From Streptomyces sp. DHE7-1 (GTDB lineage: Bacteria; Actinomycetota; Actinomycetes; Streptomycetales; Streptomycetaceae): DNA of 64,000 nucleotides. Below, one piece after another: positions 9,339 to 19,194 of this stretch (positions are counted from its first letter, which is position 1; each line of letters opens with the position of its first letter). The notes under the pieces are model-generated. The model searched no databases, had not been told where the DNA came from, and saw only the letters and a list, made by a program, of their open reading frames with translations. A program made the position numbers and the translations under genes. The DNA lies in NCBI GenBank assembly GCA_016432725.1, contig JACJDG010000003.1, positions 248,001 to 312,000 of the forward strand. The letters are read 5' to 3'.

Positions 9339-9698
9339 GTGGAGGCCCAGGTCGTGGCCGAAGTGCTTCGTCATCATGGACCGGTGACGACATGGATGCG
9401 CTGTTACTGGGACGAGGAAGACGTCTGGTTCTACTTCGAGCTCGACGCCGAAGGCTGGGTGACGCGCCAGGTCGAACTCCAGGGCCCTGCATCATCTCCG
9501 ATCGCAGCAGCTTCCCTCGAGGAATGGCAGCGGGCCCAGAACCTCGGGCATCAAGGTGAGTACGACAACAGGTTCGGTGTCACAGCCGAGTTGCCCGTCT
9601 CCGAATGGGAAGGCCACGCGCCTGAGCAGCTCTCCTCCGAAGAGTTCGAGGCGGTATGGGGTCGCGCCCGTCGACTGATCGCATCTCGGCCGCGCTGA
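9339..9698 (+). CDS. Hypothetical protein, DUF6881-like
   Basis: This 119-residue protein has no signal peptide or membrane segment. The layout, a strand such as WFYFELDAEGWVTRQVEL early and SSEEFEAVWGRA at the end, resembles DUF6881 proteins, small acidic cytoplasmic proteins of unknown role in actinomycetes. The match is by eye and from memory. It follows the NlpC/P60 gene by 74 bases on the same strand, so co-transcription is possible. Confidence 0.6.
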   Translation: MEAQVVAEVLRHHGPVTTWMRCYWDEEDVWFYFELDAEGWVTRQVELQGPASSPIAAASLEEWQRAQNLGHQGEYDNRFGVTAELPVSEWEGHAPEQLSSEEFEAVWGRARRLIASRPR

Positions 9699-9920
9699 GG
9701 CTTCTCTCCGACCCGCATGGCGGCTGCCGCTTCATGCGGAGGCCGACATGCCGAGCCGTCCAGCCCGGCTGATGTCGTTGCCCGACACCGAGGCCCGGCA
9801 AGGCGCACCGGCCGGCATGAGAGGGGTGGCTGCCCCGAGGGATCGTCCCCGACGGATGCGGGGGCGGTCTCGGATCTTTACTCGGGAGGCCTGATCTGCG
9901 TGAGGCCTCCTGACGCGCGA

Positions 9921-10649
9921 TCAGGCCTGTGTAGCGCCGCGGTCCGCTGCGAGGCGGGTCAGCCACTCGCGCAGCAGGAGCTGCTCGGCGTCGCTCAGGA
10001 CATCGGCATCGTCGGGCAGAGCGGCGCGCAGCGCGCGGGCCGCCGCGGCGGGGCCGGTCTCCGCGGCAGGAACCATCGGCTCGGCGCGAGTGATGGTGGC
10101 GACCATGGCCTCGCGGAGGGCCGTCAGCAGCTCCGGATTGCGACGGTCAGCCGGGGTCGAGTGCCAGGTGATGACCGCGCCTCGGCCGGTGGCCTGGATG
10201 ACCTGGGCAGCCAGCTCCTCGTCGACCCGCAGCCATCCACCGGCCGCCAGTCGGCGCACCCGGCCATGGAGGATCTCCAAGCCCGCGCGATGCGCCATGT
10301 CCGCTCCCCGGCCGGTGGCCCTGTTCATCACCGCGAACAGCTCGGGGCGGGAGATGCCGAACTCCACCACCATGTCCCAGCCGCGACGCAGGTCCTCCAC
10401 CGCGTCCTGTGGTTCGGGATCGAGCAGCGCGCGCTTGCTCTCCAGGAACTGCGCGTAGCCGTGCTCCGCGACGGCTTCGAGGAGACCCTCCTTGTCGCCG
10501 AAGAGGCGGTAGATCGCCGGCGGCTGCATCCCGGCCGCAGCGGCGACCGCACGGGTGCTCACCGCGTCCGGCCCGCTGGTCTCCAGTAGCTCGACGGCCG
10601 CCTCGACGATGCGGTGACGAGGGCTGTCGATGGTGTCGCGGGTAGCCAT
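9921..10649 (-). CDS. TetR/AcrR-family regulator
   Basis: From ATG 10649 the 242-residue protein begins with a TetR DNA-binding domain: RHRIVEAAVELLETSGPDAV, then the recognition helix region AAAAGMQPPAIYRLFGDKEG. The remainder is a helical ligand-binding domain. It is divergent from the NmrA-like gene, with 87 bases between the starts; that spacer contains an inverted repeat, so it probably represses both genes. Ligand unknown. Confidence 0.9.
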   Translation of the reverse strand: MATRDTIDSPRHRIVEAAVELLETSGPDAVSTRAVAAAAGMQPPAIYRLFGDKEGLLEAVAEHGYAQFLESKRALLDPEPQDAVEDLRRGWDMVVEFGISRPELFAVMNRATGRGADMAHRAGLEILHGRVRRLAAGGWLRVDEELAAQVIQATGRGAVITWHSTPADRRNPELLTALREAMVATITRAEPMVPAAETGPAAAARALRAALPDDADVLSDAEQLLLREWLTRLAADRGATQA

Positions 10650-10684
10650 GAACCGATGATATCGCGCATTTGATTCCACCGATA

Positions 10685-10718
10685 TTCCAGTGTTAACGTC
10701 GAAACGATTCCACTGGAA
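10685..10718. promoter_or_regulatory. Candidate TetR operator
   Basis: TTCCAGTG (10685-10692) and CACTGGAA (10711-10718) form a perfect 8-base inverted repeat with an 18-base spacer. The word GATTCCAC also occurs twice (10672-10679 and 10706-10713). Both lie between the divergent TetR and NmrA-like starts. Confidence 0.5.
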
Positions 10719-10736
10719 ACAGCATCGGGAGCACCC

Positions 10737-11596
10737 ATGATCATCGTTACTGGCGCCACCGGAAAGCTCGGCCGTCGCACGGTCGAACGCCTCTTGGAGC
10801 GCGTTCCCGCCGATCGCGTCGGCGTCAGCGTCCGCGACCCCCGCAGGGCCCAGGACCTCGCCGACCGCGGCGTACGTGTCCGGCGGGGCAGCTTCGACGA
10901 CCCCGCCTCGCTCGTGCATGCCTTCGAGGGGCGGAGCAACTGCTCCTCGTATCCCTCGACCGCACGGGCGAGGAGTGCGTCACCGGCCACCGCACCGCCA
11001 TCGACGCCGCCGTGAAGGCCGGCGCCGGCCGCATCCTCTACACCAGCCAGATGGGCGCCTCTCACGACTCCCGCTTCCAGGCGTGCCGCGACCACGCCCG
11101 GACCGAGGACCTGCTGCACGCCACCGGCCTGCCCTGGACCGCGCTGCGCAACGGCTTCTACGCGGCCAGCGCCTTCCAGTTCCTGGAGTCCGCCCGCCAC
11201 ACCGGCGACATCGCCCTCCCCGCCGACGGCCCCGTCGCCTGGACCGGCCACGACGATCTCGCCGATGCCACCGCGGCGATCCTCGCCGAGGAGGGCCGCT
11301 TCGAGGGGCCCACCCCGCCGCTCACCGGCGCGGCGGCGCTCGACTTCGGCACCGTCGCCGAGATCGCGTCCCGCGCCACCGGACGGTCCTACACCCGCAC
11401 CGTCGTCCCCGACGACGCCTTCCACCAGCAGGCCCTGGCGCACGGCGCGCCGGCCCCGATCGCCGACCTGATCCTGAGCATCTTCGCAGCGGCACGAAAC
11501 GGCGAGTTCAGCGCCGTCGACTCGACGCTCGCCGAGCTGATCGGGCGAGAGCCAGCCACCTTCGGTGCCCTGCTGGAGCATGCCTGGGCCGAATAG
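10737..11596 (+). CDS. NmrA-like NAD(P)-binding protein (frameshifted)
   Basis: ATG 10737 starts MIIVTGATGKLGRRTVERLL, the Rossmann motif of NmrA-like atypical short-chain reductases. The frame breaks at the GGGG run at 10928-10931 and resumes as AEQLLLVSLDRTGEECVTGH and later GAGRILYTSQMGASHDSRF. One added G gives 286 residues, the usual size for this family (relatives include NAD(P)H quinone reductases of the QOR2 type). The catalytic Tyr-x-x-x-Lys of classical SDRs is not obvious. It is probably controlled by the divergent TetR protein. Confidence 0.85.
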
Positions 11597-11854
11597 ACGC
11601 GGTGATGGACGCGGTGTGACGCGCAGAAGACGTTCGTCCGCGTGGACGCTCCCGGCGCACGCGCCGTCAGCGGCCTGCTGCCTCGCGTGACGCCGACACC
11701 TTCAGTGCCGACAGCGCGTGCCCGGTGCATCATGCGCCCCTCGGCGGGGCCGACACCCGCCGCCACACGTCGCTGTCCACGTTTCCGACCGCTCGACCGC
11801 CGGAGGCCCCGCTTCGTCCGGGCTGCGGGGCACCCCCTCACCTGGCGGTGCCGG

Positions 11855-12802
11855 CTACCGGCAGGTGGGATCGGGGACGGCAGAGACGGTGTAGGGCGGC
11901 TGCCCCGGCGGATCGTCCAGCTGGCTGTTGACCACGTAGAGGCGGCAGCCGTGACGAGCGAGGGTGGTCGGCAGGGCGAACCGGTCACCGGTGATCCGAT
12001 GCTCCACCGTCCCGCTGCGGAGATCTCTACTCAGCTCGGCGATGTAAACCCCGGCTGGTGCACCGTAGTTGAGCACCGCGTAGAGATGGCGGCCCCGCAG
12101 CAGCATGCCGTCCGGCCCGAACGACGTCCCACCGAGTCGCACCTCCTCGACGGCCTTCGTGGTGGTGTTCACCCGCCACACCGCCTCCGTGCCGTTGGAC
12201 GCCACGAGCAGCGTCCTGCCCGTCCGGTCAGCCGTGATGCCGTTGAGCAGCCAGTACTGGGCCGGAAACCGCGGAGCAGCGCCGCGGATGTCGAGCCAGG
12301 GACGCAACGGGCCAAGGCGACCGGCGCGTAGTACGGCTCGGTGGATCACGGGATTGGCCCAGTCGGTGACGTACACGGCGTCCTTGGTGATGACGAGGTC
12401 GTTGAGGTTCGCGGCGCCGAGAGGGCCGTCCTCGGCCCTGCGGCGGGCGACCAGGCGCCCGGCTCGGTCGTGCACCGTGAGGATCGAGCCGCCCACGGAG
12501 AAGACGCGGTGGCGGGCATCGGTGTGCACCCCGAGCGCGCTCGGGCGATCGGCGATGCCCTGAGCGGCGAACGGCCGCAGCTCGGCATCACCGATCCGTC
12601 CCGTGAACAGCCGGCCGGTGCCTTTGGACGTGACGTACAGGGTGCCGTCCGGCTCCACCGCGATTCCCTCCGGCAGGGTGCCGGGATCCCGCGAGACGAC
12701 GTAGACCTCGGGTAGGTCCCGAGCGCCCGCGGGAACGGCTGTGCCGGCCGCCGCCAGGAGCACCGAAGCCCCCAGACAGAGCAGACGTGTCATGACGCGC
12801 AT
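11855..12802 (-). CDS. Secreted beta-propeller protein (SMP-30/NHL-like)
   Basis: ATG 12802 with a GGGGAGG site gives 315 residues beginning with a signal peptide (MTRLLCLGASVLLAAAGTAV, cleavage near AGA). Repeated blades such as LPEGIAVEPDGTLYVTSKGTG, NDLVITKDAVYVTDWANPV and NGITADRTGRTLLVASNGTE show a six-bladed propeller like SMP-30/gluconolactonase. The cysteines near the end (HGCRLY and DPTCR) may form a disulfide. Substrate unknown. It is divergent from the ArsR/DUF5937 regulator with 201 bases between starts, so it may be the target of that regulator. Confidence 0.8.
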   Translation of the reverse strand: MRVMTRLLCLGASVLLAAAGTAVPAGARDLPEVYVVSRDPGTLPEGIAVEPDGTLYVTSKGTGRLFTGRIGDAELRPFAAQGIADRPSALGVHTDARHRVFSVGGSILTVHDRAGRLVARRRAEDGPLGAANLNDLVITKDAVYVTDWANPVIHRAVLRAGRLGPLRPWLDIRGAAPRFPAQYWLLNGITADRTGRTLLVASNGTEAVWRVNTTTKAVEEVRLGGTSFGPDGMLLRGRHLYAVLNYGAPAGVYIAELSRDLRSGTVEHRITGDRFALPTTLARHGCRLYVVNSQLDDPPGQPPYTVSAVPDPTCR

Positions 12803-13003
12803 CCATTTACCTCCCCGACGATGTACTGCAGGGCCTGCCGCACCAACCGCCCCATGCCGGCCCGACCCCCGGCTCCCTCGGCGATCAAGCCGCGGCCACC
12901 AGGCTGCGCCAATCGGGCGTGCCGTCGCGACGTTCCGTGCCATGATTCGACCAGGTTCGAAGACGGCCGCTGCGCCAACGGGATTGGATGGTCGGGAGGT
13001 TCG

Positions 13004-14002
13004 TTGATCGAGCTCACCGTGGACGCCGCCGGGCTCGCCCGTTCCCGTTTCGCCATCTCACCGTTGCACGAGGTCGTGGCGACCCTGCTGCCCTGGGGCA
13101 TGCGCCCGGCCGCCGACGCCGACCCTTGGGTCGCCCGCGCCCGACGTGTGCTGCGCCGGGCCCAGCTGCCCCTGCTCTCCGAACTGGCGCTGGACGCGGG
13201 CGGGTACGTGCCCGACTTCCTCAGCCCGCATCCCGTGCAGCCCTCCCCCAGCGTCGAAGAGGAGCTGCAGCGGGTACGGTGCACCCCGCCCGAGCGCGTC
13301 CTGGGCGAACTGCAGGCGCTCCGCGACGGGCGGCCGTGCAACGGGCTCGCCGGCTGCGAGCTGCCGCCGGGAGTACGGCGGGCCATGGCACGGGGCGGCG
13401 CACACGTGGCCCGGCAGGCCGCGGACGAGATGCGGCGCTACTGGGAGCTCGCCTTCGCCCCGCACTGGAAAGCAGCCAAAAGCGCGCTCGACGCGGAAGT
13501 CGACAGATGCGCAGGCGTGCTGGCCCGACACGGAGCGGCCGCACTCTTCAACTCACTGCACCCGCACATCCGATGGGCCGACGGGACCCTGCACGTCGAA
13601 AGCCGGTACCAGATCGCGCTGCCCGTACCCCAGGTGATCGTCGTACCATCCCTCGTCGCGCCTCAACCGGCCGTGGCCGTGGACCCGACACGTGACGGAG
13701 CCAGGCCCCCGATGCTCGTCCATCCCGTGCGCGACAAGACCATCACCGACACCATCTCCCCAGGAGCACCCACCGCCGAAACAGCCCAGCTGCTCGGCCC
13801 CACCAGGGCGGCACTCCTCGCGGCACTGACACAACCAACCTCCACCGCACAGCTGGCAGCACGCCACTACCTCAGTCCTGCCACGGTCTCCTACCACCTA
13901 GGCGTACTCCACCGAGCCGGCCTCGTCACCCGCACCCGAACCGGCCGGACAGTGCTCTACCACCAGACGCCCAACGCAACTCGGCTGACACAGAGTCACT
14001 AG
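13004..14002 (+). CDS. ArsR-family regulator with DUF5937 N-terminus
   Basis: A TTG at 13004 after GGGAGG is the best start, giving 332 residues. The N-terminal two thirds (FAISPLHEVVATLLPWGM, ARRVLRRAQLPLLSELAL) matches the DUF5937 domain of many Streptomyces regulators. The C-terminal winged helix (TAQLAARHYLSPATVSYHLG, then LHRAGLVTRTRTGRTVLYH) is ArsR/HTH_20 type. The direct repeat CTGCGCCAA(T)CGGG occurs twice in the upstream spacer (12904 and 12970) and could be its binding site. Target and ligand unknown. Confidence 0.85.
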   Translation: MIELTVDAAGLARSRFAISPLHEVVATLLPWGMRPAADADPWVARARRVLRRAQLPLLSELALDAGGYVPDFLSPHPVQPSPSVEEELQRVRCTPPERVLGELQALRDGRPCNGLAGCELPPGVRRAMARGGAHVARQAADEMRRYWELAFAPHWKAAKSALDAEVDRCAGVLARHGAAALFNSLHPHIRWADGTLHVESRYQIALPVPQVIVVPSLVAPQPAVAVDPTRDGARPPMLVHPVRDKTITDTISPGAPTAETAQLLGPTRAALLAALTQPTSTAQLAARHYLSPATVSYHLGVLHRAGLVTRTRTGRTVLYHQTPNATRLTQSH

Positions 14003-14192
14003 ACCGCGGCACGGTACACGCCGAGGCACTGGCGATGCACTGCCGATGCGCTGCCGTCGCTCGCGAGCCGGTCCGGGCACTTCCTCCCCGCCGCCGGCGG
14101 CACCGCCGCCCACATCCGCTCGCGGGCCCGGCGGCCTGACGCACTGGTAAATCGATGGCGTGCCCGAAGCACTCAGCCCCACCCTGGTCCCT

Positions 14193-14786
14193 ATGGCAGA
14201 GCCCAAATTCCAGATCAGAGCCCAGCACACGGACTCCACGATCACCGTTTACCAGGCGTACTCTCCGGCGATCGGCCTCCCGGCGGCTCGGGAGAACCGT
14301 TTCCCGGCTCTGTGGCGGCGGGACCGGATGACATGGATCAAGCCGTCGTTCCTGTGGATGATGTACCGCTGCGGGTGGGGCACCAAAGAGGGACAGGAGA
14401 CCGTCCTCGCCGTCGAGATCCTCCGTGAAGGCTTCGAGTGGGCGCTGCACCATGCCTGCCTGTCCCACTACGAGCCCGGGCTGCATGCCGACCGCGCAGC
14501 CTGGAAACGCCGGCTGAAGCAGGCCCCGGCCCGAGTGCAGTGGGACCCCGAACGCGATCTGCGCCTTCAACCACTTGACCACCGATCGCTCCAGCTCGGC
14601 CTCACCGGTGAAGCCGCGCGCCTCTACGCAGATGAGTGGACCGTCTCGATCACGGACGTCACATCGCTCGCCCGCACCGTCCGGGCCCACGTGCGGAACG
14701 GACACCTGGACGCCGCACGACAACTCCTGCCCAGCGAACGCCCCTACGCCGTCGACGAAGAGATCCTGTCCCATCTGCACCGCTGA
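14193..14786 (+). CDS. DUF4291 domain protein
   Basis: The motifs VYQAYSPAIG, RMTWIKPSFLWMMYRCGWG, RVQWDPERDLRLQPLDHRS and ADEWTVSITDVT match DUF4291, a widespread soluble family of unknown function. The family usually begins close to the QIRA motif, so ATG 14193 (197 residues) is preferred over the GTG at 14160. Neither start has a good ribosome site. It is a single gene. Confidence 0.85.
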   Translation: MAEPKFQIRAQHTDSTITVYQAYSPAIGLPAARENRFPALWRRDRMTWIKPSFLWMMYRCGWGTKEGQETVLAVEILREGFEWALHHACLSHYEPGLHADRAAWKRRLKQAPARVQWDPERDLRLQPLDHRSLQLGLTGEAARLYADEWTVSITDVTSLARTVRAHVRNGHLDAARQLLPSERPYAVDEEILSHLHR

Positions 14787-14897
14787 GCCCTCCCACCGAT
14801 CCAGTCGAATGTCCGGAGAAGCCGCGCGCCCAGTTGATCAGCCGCTGACTGGCGGCTGTGCCTCGGCGCCCGCGCCCGGCATCGAGCAGTACGAACA

Positions 14898-15520
14898 TCA
14901 AGTCACTCGAAACGACCTCTGAGCCTGGATTGCCGCGGCCGACCTGGCGGCCTGCTCGATCCTCGCGCAGTGGGCTGCACGGGCTTCCTCGTCAATCTTC
15001 TTCTCGTGTTCGGCGCGCACCCCGGTCCGGCCGTCGAGGCCCTCGCGCAGGATGTCGGCGTGCCCGGCATGCCGGATGGACTCGCCGAGGACGTGGACCA
15101 GGACGGCGAACAGGTTCGTGTTGGGGTGAGGCTCCGGCCACCACGGCACGTGGCCGGGGCGTCGAGGGGCAGGTCGTTGATCGTGGCGTCCGAGTGTTCC
15201 CACGTGCGCTGGTAGAACCCGATGATCTGATCGCGGCTCTCGTCCTCGGTCGCCCACTGATCGCTGCCGTCGTGGTCCTGCCACCGGGGCAGCGGTTCCG
15301 GGGAAGGGCGGTCGAAGACCTCGCCGAAGTACCTGGCCTCGACGGTGGCCACGTGTTTGACCAGGCCGAGCAGGTTGGTCCCGGTCGCTGTCAAAGGTCG
15401 GCGGGCGTCGTACTCGGACAAGCCGTCGAGTTTCCAGAGCAGTGCCCTGCGGTCCCGCCGCAGTCTCCCGTGCAGGCTGTCCTTCGCGAATTCATCGATC
15501 ACGCGGCATGAGCCTGCCAT
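14898..15520 (-). CDS. DinB/DUF664 family protein (frameshifted)
   Basis: The first part (LLWKLDGLSEYDARRPLTAT, then LLGLVKHVATVEARYFGEVF) is a DinB four-helix bundle of the DUF664 type. After a break near 15153-15160 (a missing G in CCCCGGCCACG) the next frame continues VPWWPEPHPNTNLFAVLVHV and then GESIRHAGHADILREGLDG. Metal-ligand histidines sit in KHVAT and RHAGHAD. Related actinobacterial proteins use mycothiol; that role is only inferred here. GTG 15502 is an alternative start. Confidence 0.8.
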
Positions 15521-15658
15521 GGGGTGCTCGTGGTCTCAAGATCCCGTTCGTGGTCCGCGGAACTGGCAGAGGGGCTACAGTCCGCCCGGCGTCGAAGGCT
15601 GCAACCAGCCGACGAAGGACTCGGTCGGCGGGCGGTGATCTGTAGCCCCGCCCCGGTG

Positions 15659-16943
15659 TCAGTCCACCAGGCCGTCGCGCAGCAGGCGCCGGGCCGCCTC
15701 GGTGCGAGCCGCGGCGAGTTCTGTGGCGATCCGTTCGCTCCGATGGTCCTGCGGCGGGACCACGGCGGGCAGGGACTCACCAGCGAGCAGGCAGGCGCGG
15801 CGCAGGTGGGTCGGCGGGTGGGTGGCGTCGACCTGGTGCCCGCGCCGGGCACCGGCGCGTCGCTGCCGTTCGTACTCGTGCTCAGGTATGGACGCCGCGA
15901 ACGCGGTGAGCAGGCTCCAGAGTTCATCGGCCCGGGCCTTCGCCTCCCGGGCGGACCTCGATCCCCGAGGGCCGCGCGGTTGGCCTCGCTGCGCAGCAGA
16001 ACCGCGAGCGAGTCGGTGATGAGCAGCCGGTCCATGAGGTCCACAGCGGCCTGTGTGGAGGCGGTGCGGGCGGCCAGCCGGTCGGCGAGGTATTCGGCTC
16101 GCGTTCCGGCTCTCGACGTCAGCCGGACGAGCAGCACCAGCAGTCCCCGGACCAGCAGGCGTGGCAGGACGTAGAGGGCGTTGACGGCCAGCTCGATGCC
16201 GGACGGGTCCGGCAGCGGCTGGAGGGTGTGGTGCCAGAGGGCCAGAGTGCGTACCGCCGTGCCGACAACGAAGCCGTTGCGTGTGTCGCCGTTGGCGTAG
16301 TGGGCCAACTCGTGCCCGAGCAAAGCGATCCGCTCTTCGGGCGTGAGGATCTCCCACAGCGGCATGCCCAGCACGAGCAGTCGCCGGCCGCGCACACCGT
16401 ACGTAGTGACAGCGGCGTTGATGCTCCCGTCCACGACGATGGCGTGCACGCCGCGCGTGCCCACCGCATGCGCCACCTCGTCCACCAGGGCGAAGAGTTC
16501 GGGCGCGTCAGACCGGAACAGCACGGGCCGGTCGTCGGGCAGGCGGCGAACCCTCGGCGCGAGCGCCCAGAACAGCACCAGAAGCACTGCACCCGCGACC
16601 ACACCGACGCCACCCCAGCCCGCCACCACGCACCAGACACCGAGCACGGCCAGCGCAAGGGTGACACCGTGCACGAGCAGAGCGAGCACGGTGGCCGCGA
16701 CCGCCGACGCGTCGCGCCGCGGCCGCAGCACCTGACCGCTCATCATCTCGTCGAGCAGCCGCTCCCCGTGTCGTCGGGCCAGGGCCCGCTCGGCCCGGTC
16801 CAGCGGCCCCCGTCCGACTGCGGCTCCTCCGGGTCCACGTTCCAGTCACAGGCGGCGCACCAGATGGCGAACCGGCTGTCGCCGCGGATCTCCGTGCCGC
16901 ACTCCGGACACGGCTGTCTCGTCTCTCTGGCGACATCGAGCAT
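15659..16943 (-). CDS. M48 metalloprotease with N-terminal zinc ribbon (two frameshifts)
   Basis: ATG 16943 opens with a zinc ribbon (CPECGTE and CAACDW). A one-base loss near 16806 shifts the frame, and the protein continues as ERALARRHGERLLDEM into two membrane helices. The protease signature is LLGHELAHYANGD (HExxH), with the third ligand in EYLAD. A second one-base loss near 15955 shifts again, ending with RRLLRDGLVD. Repaired length is about 428 residues. This is a membrane-anchored HtpX/Ste24-like protease, probably for membrane protein quality control. Confidence 0.85.
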
Positions 16944-17050
16944 CGCGGTCTCCCCCTCGTCCGCGGCCCTCCCCGAGCCGCTACCCGCTGGTACCGGCCG
17001 ATCTGATCACACGGCAAGGCCATGGTGAAGGCACGGTCGTCCGCACGGGC

Positions 17051-18111
17051 TCAACCGTGATCCCGTCGCAACCGTCGCAGGCTACGCAGTAGGGGAAGGC
17101 AGGGCCTACTCCTGGCGGCACCGGTCCGCGGAGGTCGTGCTGCCGGCGGACGGGCGCGCGGTCGGATGGGTGGGTGAGGCGGAGACAGAAGGTGTGGATG
17201 AGGGGGAGCCGATGGTGCCACAGGTGTTCCCGGCACGATGAGCCGGCCCGTACTGGTGATGAAGCTTTCAGGCAGACGCCCTGCCCCCGCATGCTCCTTC
17301 GCCACCACCGCACCCATGGGTCGGAGATCGGCATACGTCGCCGAGAGGGCGGCGGAAGGCGGGGCCTTCAGAGCCGTACGGCAGGACCCGGACGCCTGCC
17401 CGTAGAAGTGCACCACGCCCAAGACGCTCCCGGCGACGGCCAGCACTGCGGCGGCCGTATAGGCAGCGGGACGGGACGGCCGCCGGCGGAGACGGACACC
17501 GAGCCGTCTTGTGGTGACAGCCTTGTCGGGTCTCGCCGTCTCGTCGTCGGCTCGCAGTCGTTCAGCCTGCTCTCTGGCCTGTCCGAGGATCTCGTCGGCC
17601 CGCGCCCTGGCCTGAGCGGTCAAGCGGTCCGCGTCGGCTTCGGCATCGGCACGTATCCGGGTCGCTTCGCCACGCGCGGCGGCACGTAGTGCTTCTGCTT
17701 CCTTCTCGGCCCGGTCGAGAGGGTCTCTGACGGTGGTCTTCAGGTGGCCGAGCGGATCCTGCACCTGACGCTGAAGTCTTCTGACGTGCATCCAGCGCTC
17801 ACGCCACTTCTGCCGCACGGCTTCAGGGGATTCGGCCTCGTCGGTGGCCGCGTGCGGCTCGAGACTCACCACCCGGATGAACTCCATCAGCGCCTTCAAC
17901 TGAGGCAGTCGTCTGCCCCGAGGAACTCGGTGATGGCGACCTGACTGAGCTTCGGCTCGCGCGAGGCCTTGGCGATGTCCCGATAGGACGGCGACCCCCG
18001 GGAGATGTGAAAGGCGTTCAGCTTGTCGGCGAAATCGTGCAGTGCCTCCCAGTACTCGGTGACGACGGCATCGTCACGAGTGCCCACCCCCTCGGAGCCA
18101 CTCTCCGCCAC
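17051..18111 (-). CDS. HTH protein with coiled coil and membrane helix (frameshifted)
   Basis: The N-terminus at 18111 (AVVTEYWEALHDFADKLNAF, then PSYRDIAKASREPKLSQVAI) is a XRE-like helix-turn-helix found in many Streptomyces proteins. A missing base near 17912-17916 separates it from the rest, which resumes as RRLPQLKALMEFIRVVSLEP. A charged coiled coil follows (LDRAEKEAEALRAAARGEAT and onward), then one membrane helix (YTAAAVLAVAGSVLGVVHFY). The C-terminal Pro-rich end in the printed frame looks unnatural, so a further shift near 17240 is possible. The layout suggests a membrane-tethered DNA-binding or signalling protein; its role is unknown. Confidence 0.7.
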
Positions 18112-18294
18112 GAGTCCGCTCCTTTCCGTTGCGTCCCATCACGTTAAGGGAGGCCGGTGCAGAACGTCCGTGATTCCAGGAGAACGATCCGGGCCGGCCC
18201 GCATCGTTACGCTCCGCACCCATGCGACGCGGTCATGACCCGCGACGAAGGAGCAGCGCACCCACTGCACAGAGACCACTGCTGCGAGCTCTGC

Positions 18295-18780
18295 TCACCA
18301 CCCACGTGTTCCGGGCGCGCCCTTGAAGGGCCCTCGCACCTCCTTGGTGACCCAGCCGCCGTAGAAGTCACCCTCCTGTGCCTGCACCTCTTCACCGCCG
18401 ACGAGGCAGCGGTCGACACGGCTCGCGTAGAAGGCGAAGTAGTCCCGGAGGACCGAATACGCGGGCTCGGGGTTCGCGTAACTCCAGGCGGCCCGGCTTC
18501 GCACCACGTCACCGACGATCACATCCCAGTAACGAGCGCTGCCCTTCCACTCGCACCAGGTGCGGCCCTCGGTGAGAAACAGCAGATCCGACCGTACGTC
18601 CTCCGGCGGAATGTAGAAGGTCGGCGGGTGACTGGTCTCCAGTACCCGGACCGCGTGCCTTGTCTCGGCCACCACGTGGCCACCGCACTCCACACGGACC
18701 GGGCGGTTGTCCGGCAGCACGGCGGGCGGCCGCGGGTAGTCCCATACGGACTCGACTTCGCAATCGGCAAAATCGGCCAT
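18295..18780 (-). CDS. DUF427 domain protein
   Basis: ATG 18780 with a GAGGAGACGGT site gives 161 residues. The motifs VAETRHAVRVLETSHPPTFY, IPPEDVR, CEWKGSARYWDV and AAWSYANPEP are diagnostic of DUF427, a small beta-rich family of unknown function common in actinomycetes. The last part (DFYGGWVTKEVRGPFKGAPG) is also typical. Single gene. Confidence 0.9.
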   Translation of the reverse strand: MADFADCEVESVWDYPRPPAVLPDNRPVRVECGGHVVAETRHAVRVLETSHPPTFYIPPEDVRSDLLFLTEGRTWCEWKGSARYWDVIVGDVVRSRAAWSYANPEPAYSVLRDYFAFYASRVDRCLVGGEEVQAQEGDFYGGWVTKEVRGPFKGAPGTRGW

Positions 18781-19194
18781 ACCGTCTCCTCATGGTGCGT
18801 AGCACTCACTGCTCAGCGTGTTCACCTCCTCTTCCGTACATCACGGCCCTCCGGATGAGGCGCACCGCGAATTGGCTGGAACGGCGGTCACGGGGAGTGG
18901 TCATCGCGGTCGGACGCTCCGACGGCGGGATGATCGAATTCGATGGCTGACCAGGCCACGCACCGTACTGCTCCGCCGGGCTTCGCTCGCCGGGCAAGGG
19001 ATGGACGCATCAGGTGCTGGACATGGGCTGACGCGGTCAGCCCTCGGTTCCGCCAGGCGCGGTGCCGACTCCGAGTCCGGTCGGGCACTCGCGGAGCGTG
19101 GCCTGGAGGGTCCGCTCCGCCGCCGTTGGCGACCCTCCGGAAGGCGCGCGTCGTGGGTGCGCCCGTCCGCCGCAGGGCGGGGCCGCGGGCCCGG
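18781..19194. other. Intergenic stretch, no supported gene
   Basis: A plus-strand frame ending at 18950 (MRRTANWLERRSRGVVIAVG) has coding-like composition but no recognised family or ribosome site. Confidence 0.3.
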
